Source: Caulobacteraceae bacterium (lineage in GTDB: Bacteria; Pseudomonadota; Alphaproteobacteria; Caulobacterales; Aquidulcibacteraceae). Taken from it: 64,000 nucleotides of DNA. The translations under genes and the position numbers were made by a program. Positions 16,110 to 25,896 of this stretch are shown piece after piece. The notes beneath the pieces are model-generated. The model had not been told where the DNA came from, did no database searches, and saw nothing but the letters and a program-made list of their open reading frames with translations. Position 1 is the first letter of the stretch. Every line of letters begins with the position of its first letter. The stretch is taken from assembly GCA_016703335.1 (NCBI GenBank), contig JADJCG010000017.1, positions 62,001 to 126,000 on the forward strand, in the 5' to 3' direction.

Positions 16110-17470
16110 GTCTCGCTCTTCTTCGCCGCCTTGGCGGCGAGCTTCTTTTCTTTGTTCTTCGTCGCCCAGCCTTCGAGGTTCACTTGGCGTCCGCGCGCAA
16201 CCGCGAGCGCGCCATCTGGCACGTCTTTGGTGATGACGCTGCCGGTGCCGGTGTAAGCGCCGTCGCCAATGGTCACGGGTGAGACCAGCGCGGTGTCTGA
16301 GCCGATGAACGCGTCAGCGCCGATGGTGGAGCGATATTTGTCGAAGCCGTCGTAATTGCAGACGATTGTGCCTGCACCGATGTTGGCGCGGGGGCCGACG
16401 TCGGCGTCGCCGACATAAGCCAAGTGGCTCGCCTTCGCGCCTTCGCCGAAGTTCGAGTTCTTCACTTCAACGAAGTTGCCGATCTTCACTTTCGCTGCGA
16501 GCTTTGTGCCCGGGCGGAAGCGCGCGAATGGGCCGATTTCCGACTTCGGACCAACTTCGGTGCGCTCGAAATGACAGTACGCGTGGATGGTGGCGCCCGC
16601 GCCAATCTTTACGCCGGTCCCGAAGAAGACATGCGGTTCGATGATAGCGTCGGCCTCAATCACGGTGTCATACGAGAAGAAAACGCTGCCCGGATCGATA
16701 AGCGTGACACCCGCTTCCATAGCGGCATCGCGCGCGCGCCTTTGGAACGCGGCTTCGGCGTCGGCGAGTTGGGCGCGCGAGTTCACGCCAAGCAGCTCTT
16801 CTTCCTGCGCTTCGACGATCCCCACCTTCATTGCGGCGGCGCGGGCCATGCCCGGAATGTCGGTGAGATAGAATTCTTGCTGGGCGTTGTCGTTGCGAAG
16901 CTTCGCCAACAGGTCGAATAGCGTCTTCGCATCGGCGACAAGCGCGCCCGCGTTGCAGAGGTTGACCGCGAGTTCTTCCTTGTTGGCGTCCCGATGTTCG
17001 ACGTTCTTCACGAACTCGCCTGCGGCGTCGGTGATGATGCGGCCGTAACCGGTCGGATCGTCGGCGTGGAAGGCAAGCACGACGACGTTCGAACCGGCGT
17101 CGCGGGCGGCGAACATACGGGCGAGCGTCTCGGCACGGATGAGCGGGGTGTCGCCAAAGTAGACCACGACATCGCCGTCGAACGAAGCAATCGCTGACGC
17201 GGCGGATTTGGCGGCGTCGCCGGTGCCGCGTGGGACTTCCTGGATCGCAGTCGAGCCAGCGCCCAGAACGGAAGTTACGCGCTCTTCCAGAGCCGGTGCG
17301 TTCGGCGGGATCACCACCACCGTGCGCGCGCATCTCAGATCGCGCGCCAGCGCGATGGACCAATCCACCAGCGCCCTGCCGCCCATCTTGTGCAGCATCT
17401 TGGGCGTCTCGGACTTCATCCGCTTGCCCTGTCCCGCCGCCAGAATAATCGCGGCTCGCGCCCGGCTCAT
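16106..17470 (-). CDS. glmU: Bifunctional UDP-N-acetylglucosamine pyrophosphorylase / glucosamine-1-phosphate N-acetyltransferase
   Basis: GlmU makes UDP-GlcNAc for peptidoglycan and lipopolysaccharide. The N-terminal uridyltransferase starts ILAAGQGKRMKSETPKMLH and shows VYFGDTPLIR. The C-terminal left-handed beta-helix acetyltransferase has hexapeptide repeats and VEVKNSNFGEGAKASHLAYV and GAGTIVCNYDG. The 454-residue length is normal. It leads the glmU-YcxB-rpiA operon and is divergent from gph, with about 60 bases between starts. Confidence 0.97.
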   Translation of the reverse strand: MSRARAAIILAAGQGKRMKSETPKMLHKMGGRALVDWSIALARDLRCARTVVVIPPNAPALEERVTSVLGAGSTAIQEVPRGTGDAAKSAASAIASFDGDVVVYFGDTPLIRAETLARMFAARDAGSNVVVLAFHADDPTGYGRIITDAAGEFVKNVEHRDANKEELAVNLCNAGALVADAKTLFDLLAKLRNDNAQQEFYLTDIPGMARAAAMKVGIVEAQEEELLGVNSRAQLADAEAAFQRRARDAAMEAGVTLIDPGSVFFSYDTVIEADAIIEPHVFFGTGVKIGAGATIHAYCHFERTEVGPKSEIGPFARFRPGTKLAAKVKIGNFVEVKNSNFGEGAKASHLAYVGDADVGPRANIGAGTIVCNYDGFDKYRSTIGADAFIGSDTALVSPVTIGDGAYTGTGSVITKDVPDGALAVARGRQVNLEGWATKNKEKKLAAKAAKKSET

Positions 17471-17532
17471 GTGTTCCGACCTTGTCCGAATCCTGTGGAG
17501 GTTCTAGCCCAACGCCTTCTCAGAGGCATCCC

Positions 17533-18225
17533 ATGAGCATCGGCGAACTGGCCGACGCGACCATCGTTTTCGACCTGGACGGCACGTTGGTAGACACGGC
17601 GCCTGATTTGGTGCGCGCGCTCAACGAAACGATGGACCTCGAAGGCCTGCCGCGGGTGAAGGCCGAAACGGTGCGCAACCTCATCGGCCATGGCGCGCGT
17701 GTGCTGATCGAACGCGCCTCGGCGCTGCAAGGGGTGACGTTTTCCGCCACGCGGTTGGATCAGCTGACGAATGAGTTCGTGGCGTTCTATGCCGCAGACA
17801 TCGCGCGCGAGTCCAAGCCGTTCGACGGCGTCGTTGAGCAACTCGACATCCTGGCGGGCCTTGGCGCGAAACTCGCCGTCTGCACCAACAAACGCACGAC
17901 GCTATCAGTTCAACTGCTTGACGCGCTCGGCCTCACCGAGCGCTTCTCAGCGATCGTAGGCGCTGATGCGGTGACTGATCGCAAACCCCACCCCGATCAC
18001 TACCGCGCGGCGGTAACACGCGCGGGCGGCGTTGTGCGGCGATCGGTGATGGTTGGCGACGGCGCAGCTGACGTGGGCTCGGCAAAAGCCGCCGGCGCAC
18101 CGGTTTGCATTGTGAGCTTTGGATATAGCGACGTCGGCGCCGAGACTCTCGGCGCCGACGTGCTGCTCCACAGATTCTCAGAGTTGGCGCCGGCCTGTCG
18201 CCGCTTGCTGGCGGCGCGCCCATAA
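17533..18225 (+). CDS. gph: Phosphoglycolate phosphatase (HAD family)
   Basis: This HAD hydrolase of 230 residues has the nucleophile motif VFDLDGTLVDTAPDL. Motif II is AVCTNKRT, the Lys is in DRKPHPDHY, and the Mg-binding motif is MVGDGAADVGSAKAAG. Context and similarity favour phosphoglycolate phosphatase, which clears 2-phosphoglycolate arising from DNA 3'-end repair. The start at ATG 17533 gives the usual N-terminus; the frame opens 51 bases earlier. Other HAD phosphatase substrates cannot be excluded. Confidence 0.87.
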   Translation: MSIGELADATIVFDLDGTLVDTAPDLVRALNETMDLEGLPRVKAETVRNLIGHGARVLIERASALQGVTFSATRLDQLTNEFVAFYAADIARESKPFDGVVEQLDILAGLGAKLAVCTNKRTTLSVQLLDALGLTERFSAIVGADAVTDRKPHPDHYRAAVTRAGGVVRRSVMVGDGAADVGSAKAAGAPVCIVSFGYSDVGAETLGADVLLHRFSELAPACRRLLAARP

Positions 18226-18243
18226 ACCAACAGGTACCGGCGC

Positions 18244-18483
18244 TTACGCGACTTCCATCAAGCCGCGACGGCTAGGGGACGGTCGATCGTCGTCATCTTT
18301 GCGCTTGGTTGGAAAACCATTGACCATGTCGCTACGAACGTCCGTACGCGCAGAACGCATCGCCGCTACGAAGCCCGCTTCGATAAGCTTCACATCGACG
18401 TTGTAGCCCCGTTCGCGCCAATATTCCTCAATGCGCATCTTGAGACGCCGTGCGCCATCCACATTGCAGAAATCGTGATCCAT
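18244..18483 (-). CDS. Conserved small hypothetical protein
   Basis: This 79-residue protein contains ARRLKMRIEEYWRERGY, then VDVKLIEAGFVAAMRSARTD and VRSDMVNGFP. This pattern recurs in short uncharacterised alphaproteobacterial proteins as far as I recall. It is soluble and basic, and the family is unnamed. It converges on gph, with an 18-base gap between stops. Confidence 0.7.
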   Translation of the reverse strand: MDHDFCNVDGARRLKMRIEEYWRERGYNVDVKLIEAGFVAAMRSARTDVRSDMVNGFPTKRKDDDDRPSPSRRGLMEVA

Positions 18484-18623
18484 TCAGCTCCACCACATAT
18501 GTTGATCGGTCTCGGGTTGGGCTCAGTGGCCCGGGACCGGTACGCGGATTACGCTCCGCGCCTTGCGTCAGCCCCCTCTCGCTCCCGCCAGTCGTTAAAC
18601 TGACTGACAAGCGAGGCGCCGAT

Positions 18624-18734
18624 ATGGCGAGTTCGCGTCATGAGAACAATTGCGATCACAAAGTCCTGATGCCGCAGGGCCGGGACGTTGCGTCATGGCG
18701 GTGGGGAATCACGCGCCTAGGCCGTTGGAAATAG
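18624..18734 (+). CDS. Possible very small protein
   Basis: A 36-codon frame starting MASSRHENNCDHKVLMPQGR and ending GITRLGRWK directly abuts a strong hairpin terminator. GAGGCG lies upstream of the ATG. It has no recognisable homology. The match between frame end and terminator is the only positive sign, and this could instead be a short non-coding RNA. Confidence 0.25.
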   Translation: MASSRHENNCDHKVLMPQGRDVASWRWGITRLGRWK

Positions 18735-18774
18735 GGCCGGAACTCTCAAGGTTTAAACCTGAGCGTTTCCGGCC
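18735..18774. terminator. Hairpin terminator, probably bidirectional
   Basis: GGCCGGAA (18735) pairs with TTCCGGCC (ends 18774), with a nested near-palindrome CTCAAGGTTTAAACCTGAG inside. It lies between a rightward short frame and the leftward beta-barrel gene ending at 18793, so it could serve both. Confidence 0.7.
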
Positions 18775-18792
18775 TTCATCCGAAATGGGCGC

Positions 18793-19974
18793 TTAGAAGC
18801 GCGCCAACAGCGCCAACGACACCTGATCGGCGTCATAGTCGGACTGAATGTCGTTCGAGTCGTTGTCGCGAAAGCGGTACTGCAACCGCACGTCGCACGA
18901 GCACGGCAGCATGCCGCCAACCGTCACGCTCGCTTGCGGCGAGATGTAGGTATCTTCGCGGCTGCTTTCACGGAAATCGCGTTCGCGGATCAGCGCGCCG
19001 ACGGAGCCCTGGATGCGGTCGGTGAACTGATAATTGTAGTTCACGTCGACGCCATACTCGAGGAACTTGCCCGGAGAGACATCCTCAAACAGCCAGAAGT
19101 TAAACGAGCTGCCGTCGATATCGCTCCAGCGCACGAACGGCGCGACTTGCAGAGAGTCACGCTCAAGTAGCAGGCGCGGCTTGGTCACGCCGCTTTGGAT
19201 TTCGGCGTAGATGCCGCTCTCGGTGACCGTATCGGAGAAGAAGAAGTTGTTCTCGTCGTAGTCGCGATAGCCAACCCGACCGCGTGCCCAGTAGGACGCG
19301 CCGCTCACGCGGCCTTCCACGGTCACGCTGAGATTACCTTCAGTGTAATACGGATCCTCACCCAGCCACGTCGTGCTGGCGCCGATTGACGGCAGCACGG
19401 CCAAGTGCGGGGCGGCATAGAGGATTGGCCCGGTCTGCACGCCGAAATACTTGTAATCGAGCGCATCAATATCCGGCGTTTGCTCAAGATCGATGTTCAG
19501 CGTTGAGCGCCAGCGACGTCCCGCGAACTCGCTTTCATTCGCGACGAGCAAGCGCGCGTAATACGTCATCGCTTCCAATTCATCGGGATCGACGAAGAGC
19601 ACGTCGGCGTTCGCGTTCACAGCGTTGGTATCGTAACGCGCACCGACTTCAACGCGCGCGACCGTGTAGCCAGGTTCGATTTGACGGCGAATGCGCTCAT
19701 AGCCGCGGCGCGCTTCTTCGTTCGTCGGATCGTTGATCAGGATGCGTTCGTAGGCGACGAGCGCGAGACGCGGCGAACCTGCTTCTTCTGCGGCGCGCGC
19801 GTAACGCAAATTGAGCGCGACATCCTGCGGATTGTCGAGAATTTGATTGTTCAGCGATTCAAGGTCATTGCCCTGTTGCTGAGCGTTCGCGACGCCCCCA
19901 CCAAGTGCAGCGATGCTCGCGGCAAGAAGCAGCGTTCCGCAAAGGCGGCTCAGCTTTCCCCGTACAGCAGCCAT
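18793..19974 (-). CDS. TPR-containing outer-membrane beta-barrel protein
   Basis: This protein of about 393 residues has a signal peptide (CGTLLLAASIAALGGGVANAQ) and a TPR-like helical region near residues 30-95 (NLRYARAAEEAGSPRLALVAYERIL). A long C-terminal domain of alternating beta strands follows, ending in ...VSLALLARF. The terminal Phe is a typical outer-membrane barrel signal. It resembles the TPR-barrel proteins related to the Slam/DUF560 surface lipoprotein assembly modifiers. I chose ATG 19974, which starts the signal peptide; the open frame extends 69 bases upstream. It is divergent from the FecR-domain and cyclase genes and probably works with them. Confidence 0.75.
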   Translation of the reverse strand: MAAVRGKLSRLCGTLLLAASIAALGGGVANAQQQGNDLESLNNQILDNPQDVALNLRYARAAEEAGSPRLALVAYERILINDPTNEEARRGYERIRRQIEPGYTVARVEVGARYDTNAVNANADVLFVDPDELEAMTYYARLLVANESEFAGRRWRSTLNIDLEQTPDIDALDYKYFGVQTGPILYAAPHLAVLPSIGASTTWLGEDPYYTEGNLSVTVEGRVSGASYWARGRVGYRDYDENNFFFSDTVTESGIYAEIQSGVTKPRLLLERDSLQVAPFVRWSDIDGSSFNFWLFEDVSPGKFLEYGVDVNYNYQFTDRIQGSVGALIRERDFRESSREDTYISPQASVTVGGMLPCSCDVRLQYRFRDNDSNDIQSDYDADQVSLALLARF

Positions 19975-20136
19975 TTTGATCCCCGAATGTATTAACCCAA
20001 TCCACGCGCAATAGACGACGGTTTGTAGCGCAAGTTCAAGCAATTACACCTAGCGAAAGACACACGCGACACGGGTTCCGCATTGCCAGCCCTGCCGCAC
20101 GCGTCCTAGTCTAAGCCCTATTTCATGGGGTTGGCG

Positions 20137-20874
20137 ATGCGTCAGACAATGTTCGCGCTTAGTGCACTGTGCGCTGCGGTGGTGGCCTTCCAAGCGCCGG
20201 CATCGGCGCAGGAAGCACGCATCGGAGCTGCCTCCGCCGTGCGCAACCAAGTTATGGCGGCGCGCACCGGCGCTCAACAAGCACCACTGGCGACCGGCAA
20301 CGCGGTTTACCAAAACCAGACCATCAGCACCGGCGCCAACAGCGTCGCGCAATTATTGTTCACCGATCAGACGACGCTCAGCATTGGCCAGCGCTCGGAA
20401 GTGACGCTTGATCGCTACGTCTACGATCCCAGCCGCGCCAGTGGCGGCGGTGCGACCGTATCTATGGCGCGCGGCGCAATGCGCTTCGTCAGCGGCACAC
20501 AAGATCCGCGCAATTACCAAGTGCGCACGCCTGTCGCGACCATCGGCGTACGCGGCACCATCGTTGACCTGCTGATTCACAACGGCCGCATGTTCGGCAT
20601 TCTCGACGAAGGCCGTTGCATCTTCACGCTGCCGAATGGCGAAACGATCGAACTCGATCGCCCTGGCACCGCGATTGAATTCTATTCGGACGGCACGACC
20701 TCGCATCCGTTCACGTGGCGCGGCCGCTACGAAACTTCGTTCAGCACGGCGACCTTCCCACTGTTCGGCAATCCATTTGCCGACTTCCCGTGGTTCGAAG
20801 GCGCGACCGATGCAGATGACCCGACCAATCGCACCGACGATCTGAACACTGGTGGCAACCGCAGCGGCCAGTAA
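20137..20874 (+). CDS. FecR-domain periplasmic protein
   Basis: This protein of about 245 residues has a signal peptide (MFALSALCAAVVAFQAPASAQ). A FecR domain follows: an N-terminal part with ISTGANSVAQLLFTDQTTLS and the core RGAMRFVSGTQDPRNYQVRTP with VATIGVRGTIVD. It lacks the anti-sigma transmembrane anchor of classical FecR, so it is a secreted FecR-fold sensor. GTG/ATG choices exist at 20125 and 20137; the latter starts the signal peptide directly. It precedes the CHASE2 cyclase by 84 bases on the same strand, a pairing seen in many proteobacteria. A ligand-sensing role for the cyclase is inferred. Confidence 0.87.
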   Translation: MRQTMFALSALCAAVVAFQAPASAQEARIGAASAVRNQVMAARTGAQQAPLATGNAVYQNQTISTGANSVAQLLFTDQTTLSIGQRSEVTLDRYVYDPSRASGGGATVSMARGAMRFVSGTQDPRNYQVRTPVATIGVRGTIVDLLIHNGRMFGILDEGRCIFTLPNGETIELDRPGTAIEFYSDGTTSHPFTWRGRYETSFSTATFPLFGNPFADFPWFEGATDADDPTNRTDDLNTGGNRSGQ

Positions 20875-20958
20875 GTGGAAGGCTAACGCCGCCGTCGCTC
20901 TCGACTCAGACGGGCAGCGCATGCTCTCTGCGTCCTAAGCTGCGTTATGGGCTAAACC

Positions 20959-23161
20959 TTGGACAAAACCGCGAACGATCATCCGACGCCCCGGTTTTAT
21001 TGGCCGGCAGTGATCGCCTTTGCGATTTTGGTGGCGACTATCTTCTACTTACGTCCGCCTGTGCTGGCATCGCTACGCGGGTTGGCGTTTGACGCGTATC
21101 AGCACGCGGCCCCCGCATCCCCGCTTCCCAATTCGCCGATCCGCGTTGTTCAAATCGACGAGGCGTCGCTTGCGCGGCTTGGCCAGTGGCCCTGGTCGCG
21201 AACAACGATGGCGGAGCTCACGCAAAAACTCGCCGATGCCGGCGCGGCGGCAATCGTGTTCGACGTTCTGTTCGCTGAGCCCGATCGCACCTCGCTGGAA
21301 CAAGTCATCGCAAACGCACCGCCGGCACGGCGCGCAGCGCTAACACGAGCGCTTGGCGGCAGGATCGAAAGCCACGACGAGAGCTTTGCCGCCACGCTCG
21401 GACGCACGCCCAGCGTGCTTGCGGTCAACATGCACGATCAAACCACCACCGAACCCTATCCCGCACGCGCTGGCTTCGCCGTGGCGGGCGACGATCCTGC
21501 ACTTTCTGCGCGACTATCCGGGCCTTGCCACCAACTTGCCTGCGCTCACGGACGCCGCGCACGGCGTAGGCTTTATCAATTGGTTGCCAGACGGCGATCA
21601 AGTGATGCGCCGCATTCCGCTGCTGCTGCGCTACAATGGCGAGATCGCGCCATCGCTTTCTTTGGAGGCGCTCCGCGTTGCTGTCGGCGCATCGACCTAT
21701 GTCGTCCGCGCCTCGAATGCCAACGGCGCGCAAGCGTTCGGCGCACACACGGGCCTCGACAGCATCAAGGTCGGCCCCGTCACCATTCCAACAGACGCCG
21801 AAGGCCAAGTCTGGGTACGCTTTCGGCCCTACGATCCCGCCGAAGCCGTTCCCGCCTGGGAAATATTGAGCGGCGATGCCGACATGGCGGCGATAGAAGG
21901 CGCGATCGTGCTCATCGGCGCGAGCGCGCCGGGCCTCATGGATCTGCGCGCCACGCCGCTCAACGCGAGCATCCCGGGCGTCGAGGTGCACCGGCAATTG
22001 CTGGAGCAGGTGGTCACTGGAAACTATCTGACGCGGCCTGATTATGCGCCAGGCTTGGAATTGATCGCCGCGCTCGTCGCGATCTCAATTCTCGCGCTCT
22101 GCGCGCCGCGCTTCCGGCCATCGATCAACGCCGTGATCGGCCTTGCGCTTGTCGCCGCGCTTTGGGGCGCCGGGTTTTTTGTGTTCGCGCAGGGCGGCTA
22201 TCTGTTCGATCCGGTGTTTCCGACTCTGGCCGCACTCGTCTTCGGCGCCAGCGCCACGACGTATTTCTACCAGCGCACAGAACATCAACGCGCCGGCATC
22301 CGGCAAGCCTTTAGCCAGTATGTTTCGCCCGACGTCGTCCGCCAACTCACCGCCCACCCCGAGCGCCTTAAACTCGGCGGCGAAGTTCGCGATCTCACCA
22401 TCCTTACCTGTGACATCCGCAATTTCTCGGCCATTGCCGAGCGGATGAGCGCCGAAGAACTCACGGCCTTCATCAACAGCTTCCTGACGCCGCTCAGCGA
22501 CATCATCATCGAAAGCGGGGGCACCATCGATAAATACATGGGCGACGCCATCCTCGCCTTCTGGAATGCGCCCTTGGATCAAGCCGATCACGCGCAGCGA
22601 GCATGCAACGCCGCCCTCGCCATCATTGCGCGCGTCAGCGATCTCAATCTCGTTTGGCGCAAAGAAGCTGAGACCGCGGGCCGCTCTTTTGAAGACGTTC
22701 GCATCGGCGTCGGCGTAAACTCCGGCGAATGCTGCGTCGGCAATCTCGGCTCGGAGCGGCGCTTCGACTATTCCGCTATTGGCGACGCCGTAAACATCGC
22801 GTCGCGCCTGGAGGGACTGACCAAGGCATACGGCCTTGCACTGCTCGTCAGCGCAGATACCAGTCAGCGCGTTTCAAATGTCGCGTTCTTGGAGGCCGGT
22901 CTCGTGCGCCTCAAAGGCCGCACTGGCGCAACGCGCGTTTACACGGCGCTCTTCGATGACGCGCCCGTCGATCACGGCGCATTTCTTGAAGCGTTTCAGC
23001 AAGGACGCTTCGACGAAGCCCACACGATGCTCACCCAACTCGAAGCATCGGCCGCGCCTTCATTGCACCCGCTCTATCACCACTACCGCGCGCGCCTCGA
23101 CGCCGCCCAAGCAGCGCCGCCAGCCTCATGGGACGGAGTCTACGATCCTGATCACAAGTAA
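20959..23161 (+). pseudogene. CHASE2-domain adenylate/guanylate cyclase (class III), frame-broken
   Basis: This membrane cyclase of about 733 residues has a first helix near residues 14-33 and an extracytoplasmic CHASE2 sensor (VVQIDEASLARLGQWPWSR, VFDVLFAEPD). Three further helices follow near residues 350-425, then a class III cyclase domain. LTCDIRNFSAIAERMS carries the metal-binding Asp, GGTIDKYMGDAILAFW the second Asp, and YSAIGDAVNIASRLEGL the transition-state Asn and Arg. The frame shifts near 21495: dropping one base in GGCGACGATCC joins AGFAVAGD to ILHFLRDYPGL. The TTG start and the FecR neighbour suggest an envelope-signal to cAMP (or cGMP) pathway. Nucleotide specificity is not certain. 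Confidence 0.87.
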
Positions 23162-23172
23162 GTGCCTGGAAA

Positions 23173-23247
23173 TGGTGGGCGCGACAGGGATTGAACCTGT
23201 GACCCCTCCCGTGTGAAGGGAGTGCTCTCCCGCTGAGCTACGCGCCC
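23173..23247 (-). tRNA. tRNA-Val (anticodon CAC)
   Basis: Read on the minus strand, the acceptor stem GGGCGCG/CGCGCCC, anticodon stem CTCCC/GGGAG with loop TTCACAC (anticodon CAC) and T-loop GGTTCAATCC are clear. The 3' CCA is encoded. It ends 11 bases from the convergent cyclase stop. Confidence 0.95.
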
Positions 23248-23348
23248 GGAAACCAGGGCTTCCGAAGGGCGCGGACCATAAGGTCCGCGCCGCCTGCGTC
23301 AAGCGGCGCGCCCCTGCGGGGCTTGACCTTGCCGCCACTTGCGGTGCA

Positions 23349-24422
23349 TTGCGAAAAGTTCGCAAGTATCTTCCGGAGGCCGCCCTGTCATTTCATCTCA
23401 GCCGTCGTGGCCTCGTGCTGGGCGCCTCCGCCACCGCTCTCACCGCGTGCATGCCAAGCGGCGGCGATGGAGAGACTTTCATCAACGTCTATACCGCGCG
23501 CCACTACGACGCCGACCGGGCGCTGTACACGGCCTTCCAGGAAGCGACCGGCATCGAGATGCGCGCGCTCACCGGCAGCGCCGAGCAATTGTTGAGCGCC
23601 TGCACGCCGAGGGCGAACCAGACCGAAGCGGACGTGTTCATCAGCGCCGACGCCGGCAATCTCTGGAAGGTCAAAGACGCCGGCCTCTTCCAGAACGTGA
23701 CGACGCCGACGCTGCAGGAAAAGTGCCCGAGCATCTGCGCGATCCGGATGGCGCGTTCTGGGGCTTCACCAAGCGCGCGCGCATCATCGTCTATCGCAAG
23801 GACGCGGTTCGGCCGGAAGAAGTCGCGACCATGGATGCGCTCGGTACCGCGCGCTTCCGCGACCAAATCGTGATGCGTTCTTCGTCGAACGTCTATCAGC
23901 TCTCGACCTCGCGCGCGCATCGAACGCCTCGGCGCGGAGAACGCACGCGCGTGGGCCGCGGCGGTGCGCGGGAATTTTGCGCGCGATCCGCAAGGCAGCG
24001 ACACCGATCAGATCAAGGCGGTAGCGGCAGGCGAAGCGCAGGCCTCGGTCTGCAACCACTATTACTACTTCCGCATGGTGCGCTCAGAAGACCCGGCGGA
24101 TCGCGCGATGGCGGAAAAGGTCGGCTTTGTGTTTCCGGACCAGCTGGCGCGGGCACGCACATCAACATCTCCGGCGGCGGCGTCACCTCGCACGCCAAGC
24201 GCCGCGACCTCGGCGTGCAGTTCCTCGAATATCTGGTGAGCGACGAGGCGCAGACGATGCTGGCGCCGCTCAACACCGAATTCCCGATCCGCCCCGAAAT
24301 CGCGCCTGACTCCAGGTTTGGCGGCGCCCGGAGCATTCAAGGAAGAAAACATCCCGCTCGATGCGTTGGGTCGTCACCAAGCGGAAGCTGCGCGCATCTT
24401 CGAAGAAGTCGGTTGGAGCTAA
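23349..24422 (+). pseudogene. Iron(III) ABC transporter substrate-binding protein (FbpA/FutA type), multiple frameshifts
   Basis: The assembled protein is about 350 residues, with a Tat/lipoprotein-like signal (SRRGLVLGASATALTAC) and then INVYTARHYDADRALYTAFQEATG. ADVFISADAGNL, GFTKRARIIVYRKD, RGNFARDPQGSDTDQIKAVAAGEA, NHYYYFRMV and INISGGGVTSHAKRR follow. This matches periplasmic Fe3+-binding proteins with the Tyr pair. At least four single-base indels break the frame (near 23722, 23905, 24150, 24320), mostly deletions in G or C runs. The start is uncertain: TTG 23349 is the only opening in frame, with CGGAGG lying before a CTG further in. The permease and ATPase follow. Confidence 0.82.
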
Positions 24423-24449
24423 GCCAACGCACGTTAGAAGCAGCGGCGC

Positions 24450-25896
24450 ATGAGCCGCCGCAACACCTCCGCACTAACGCGGCGCGCCTTGATGGCGTGG
24501 CGCTTGCGGCCGGCTTTGCGACGCTGATCTGCGCGGCGGCCATCGCGGTGCTCGCCTTGCCTGACACGAGGCGCAGGCTGACTTTGGCGCCGCGCTCATC
24601 GCGAAGGGCGCATCGGCACGTTCGCGCTGATGCTCGCCGGCGGCGCGGGCGCAGTGTGGCGCGGCGCCGCGTGGCTGGTCACCCTGTGCAAGTTTCCGGG
24701 GCGCGCGTGTTCGAATGGGCGCTCGCGATCCCGCTTGCGGCGCCGAGCTACATCCTGGCGTACGCTTACGCGAGCCTGACCTGGGCGGGCGGCTCGCCGA
24801 TTCCGGTCAGACGGCTTTTGGGGCGCGGCGTTTATCTACGCGGTCGGGCTTTACCCTTACGTCTATCTTGCCGCGCGCGCGGCGTTCGCGAGCCAATCGG
24901 CGTGCGCGCTTGAAGCGGCGCGTATGCTCGGCGCATCGCCCACTGCGTGTGTTCTGGCGCGTCGCGCTGCCGCTGGCGCGGCCGGGCATCGCGGCGGGCG
25001 CGGCGCTGGCGTGCATGGAAATCGCGGCCGACTATGGCGCGGCGCAGCACTTCGGCTTGACCACGCTTTCGACCGCGATGTTTCGCGCCTGGTACGCACA
25101 CGGCGAGCCAGGGGCTGCGCTGCAGATTTCTGGCGTGCTGCTTGCGGCCGCGATGTTGTTTCTGTTCATCGAGCGCAGCGCGCGCGGGCGCGCGTCCTAC
25201 GCCGGCGGGTCATCGCGCTGGCGGCCGCTGCCGCGGTACACCTGAATGAGCGGCGCTGGCGTTGGCTGTGGGCTTTTGCACCGCGCTGATCCTTTGGCGC
25301 GCTCCTGCCGCTGTCGTGGTTGGCGCGGCTCGCCTTATTGCACGCAAACGTCGAAGACGATCGCCGGCCGTTCATGAATTCATCGTCTTCTTGACGAGCG
25401 GCGCGCTGGTCACGCTGGCGCTTGCAGCGGCGATCGCGGTCGCGGCGCGGCGCATCGTCGTGGGGCAAGACGCCATTGTTCGCGGCAGGCATGGGTTATG
25501 CTGCGCCGGGCGCTGTGATCGCGATGGGGCCGCGCTCTTTTTCGGCTTGGCGCGCGAAGCCGGCTGGGTCGGCGGCTTGGGCGCAGGCGTTTCCTGGCAG
25601 CCTTGCTCTGGACCTACGCTGCGCGCTTCTCGGCGGCGGGCGTGGGGCCGATCGATGCAGGGCTAGCGCGGCTCTCGAGATCCTCTTCGTCGAAATCCTG
25701 AAGGAGTTGCCGGCGACATTGATCCTACGACCGTTCAACTTCGATACTCTCGCGGTCAAAGCCTATTCGTACGCAAGCGACGAGCGCTTGCTTGAAGCAG
25801 CAACGCCGTCGCTACTCATTTTCCTCGCAGGCCTTGCGCCGATCATCATTCTTGACGCAACATCGAACGCGGACGCGCAGGGGCAGGCACGCATGA
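24450..25896 (+). pseudogene. Iron(III) ABC transporter permease (FbpB type), multiple frameshifts
   Basis: The membrane segments of a two-module permease can be read across frames: FEWALAIPLAAPSYILAYAYA, YAVGLYPYVYLAARAAFA, and the EAA loop as ALEAARMLGASP with RVALPLARPGIAAGAALA. The second module reads EILFVEILKELPATLILRPFNFDTLA. That last motif is characteristic of Fbp-type permeases. At least six indels interrupt the roughly 480-codon gene, so no single frame encodes it. The last segment runs in the ATPase frame without a stop, so the exact end is unclear; a TGA overlapping the ATPase ATG (25894-25896) is the probable one. Confidence 0.72.
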
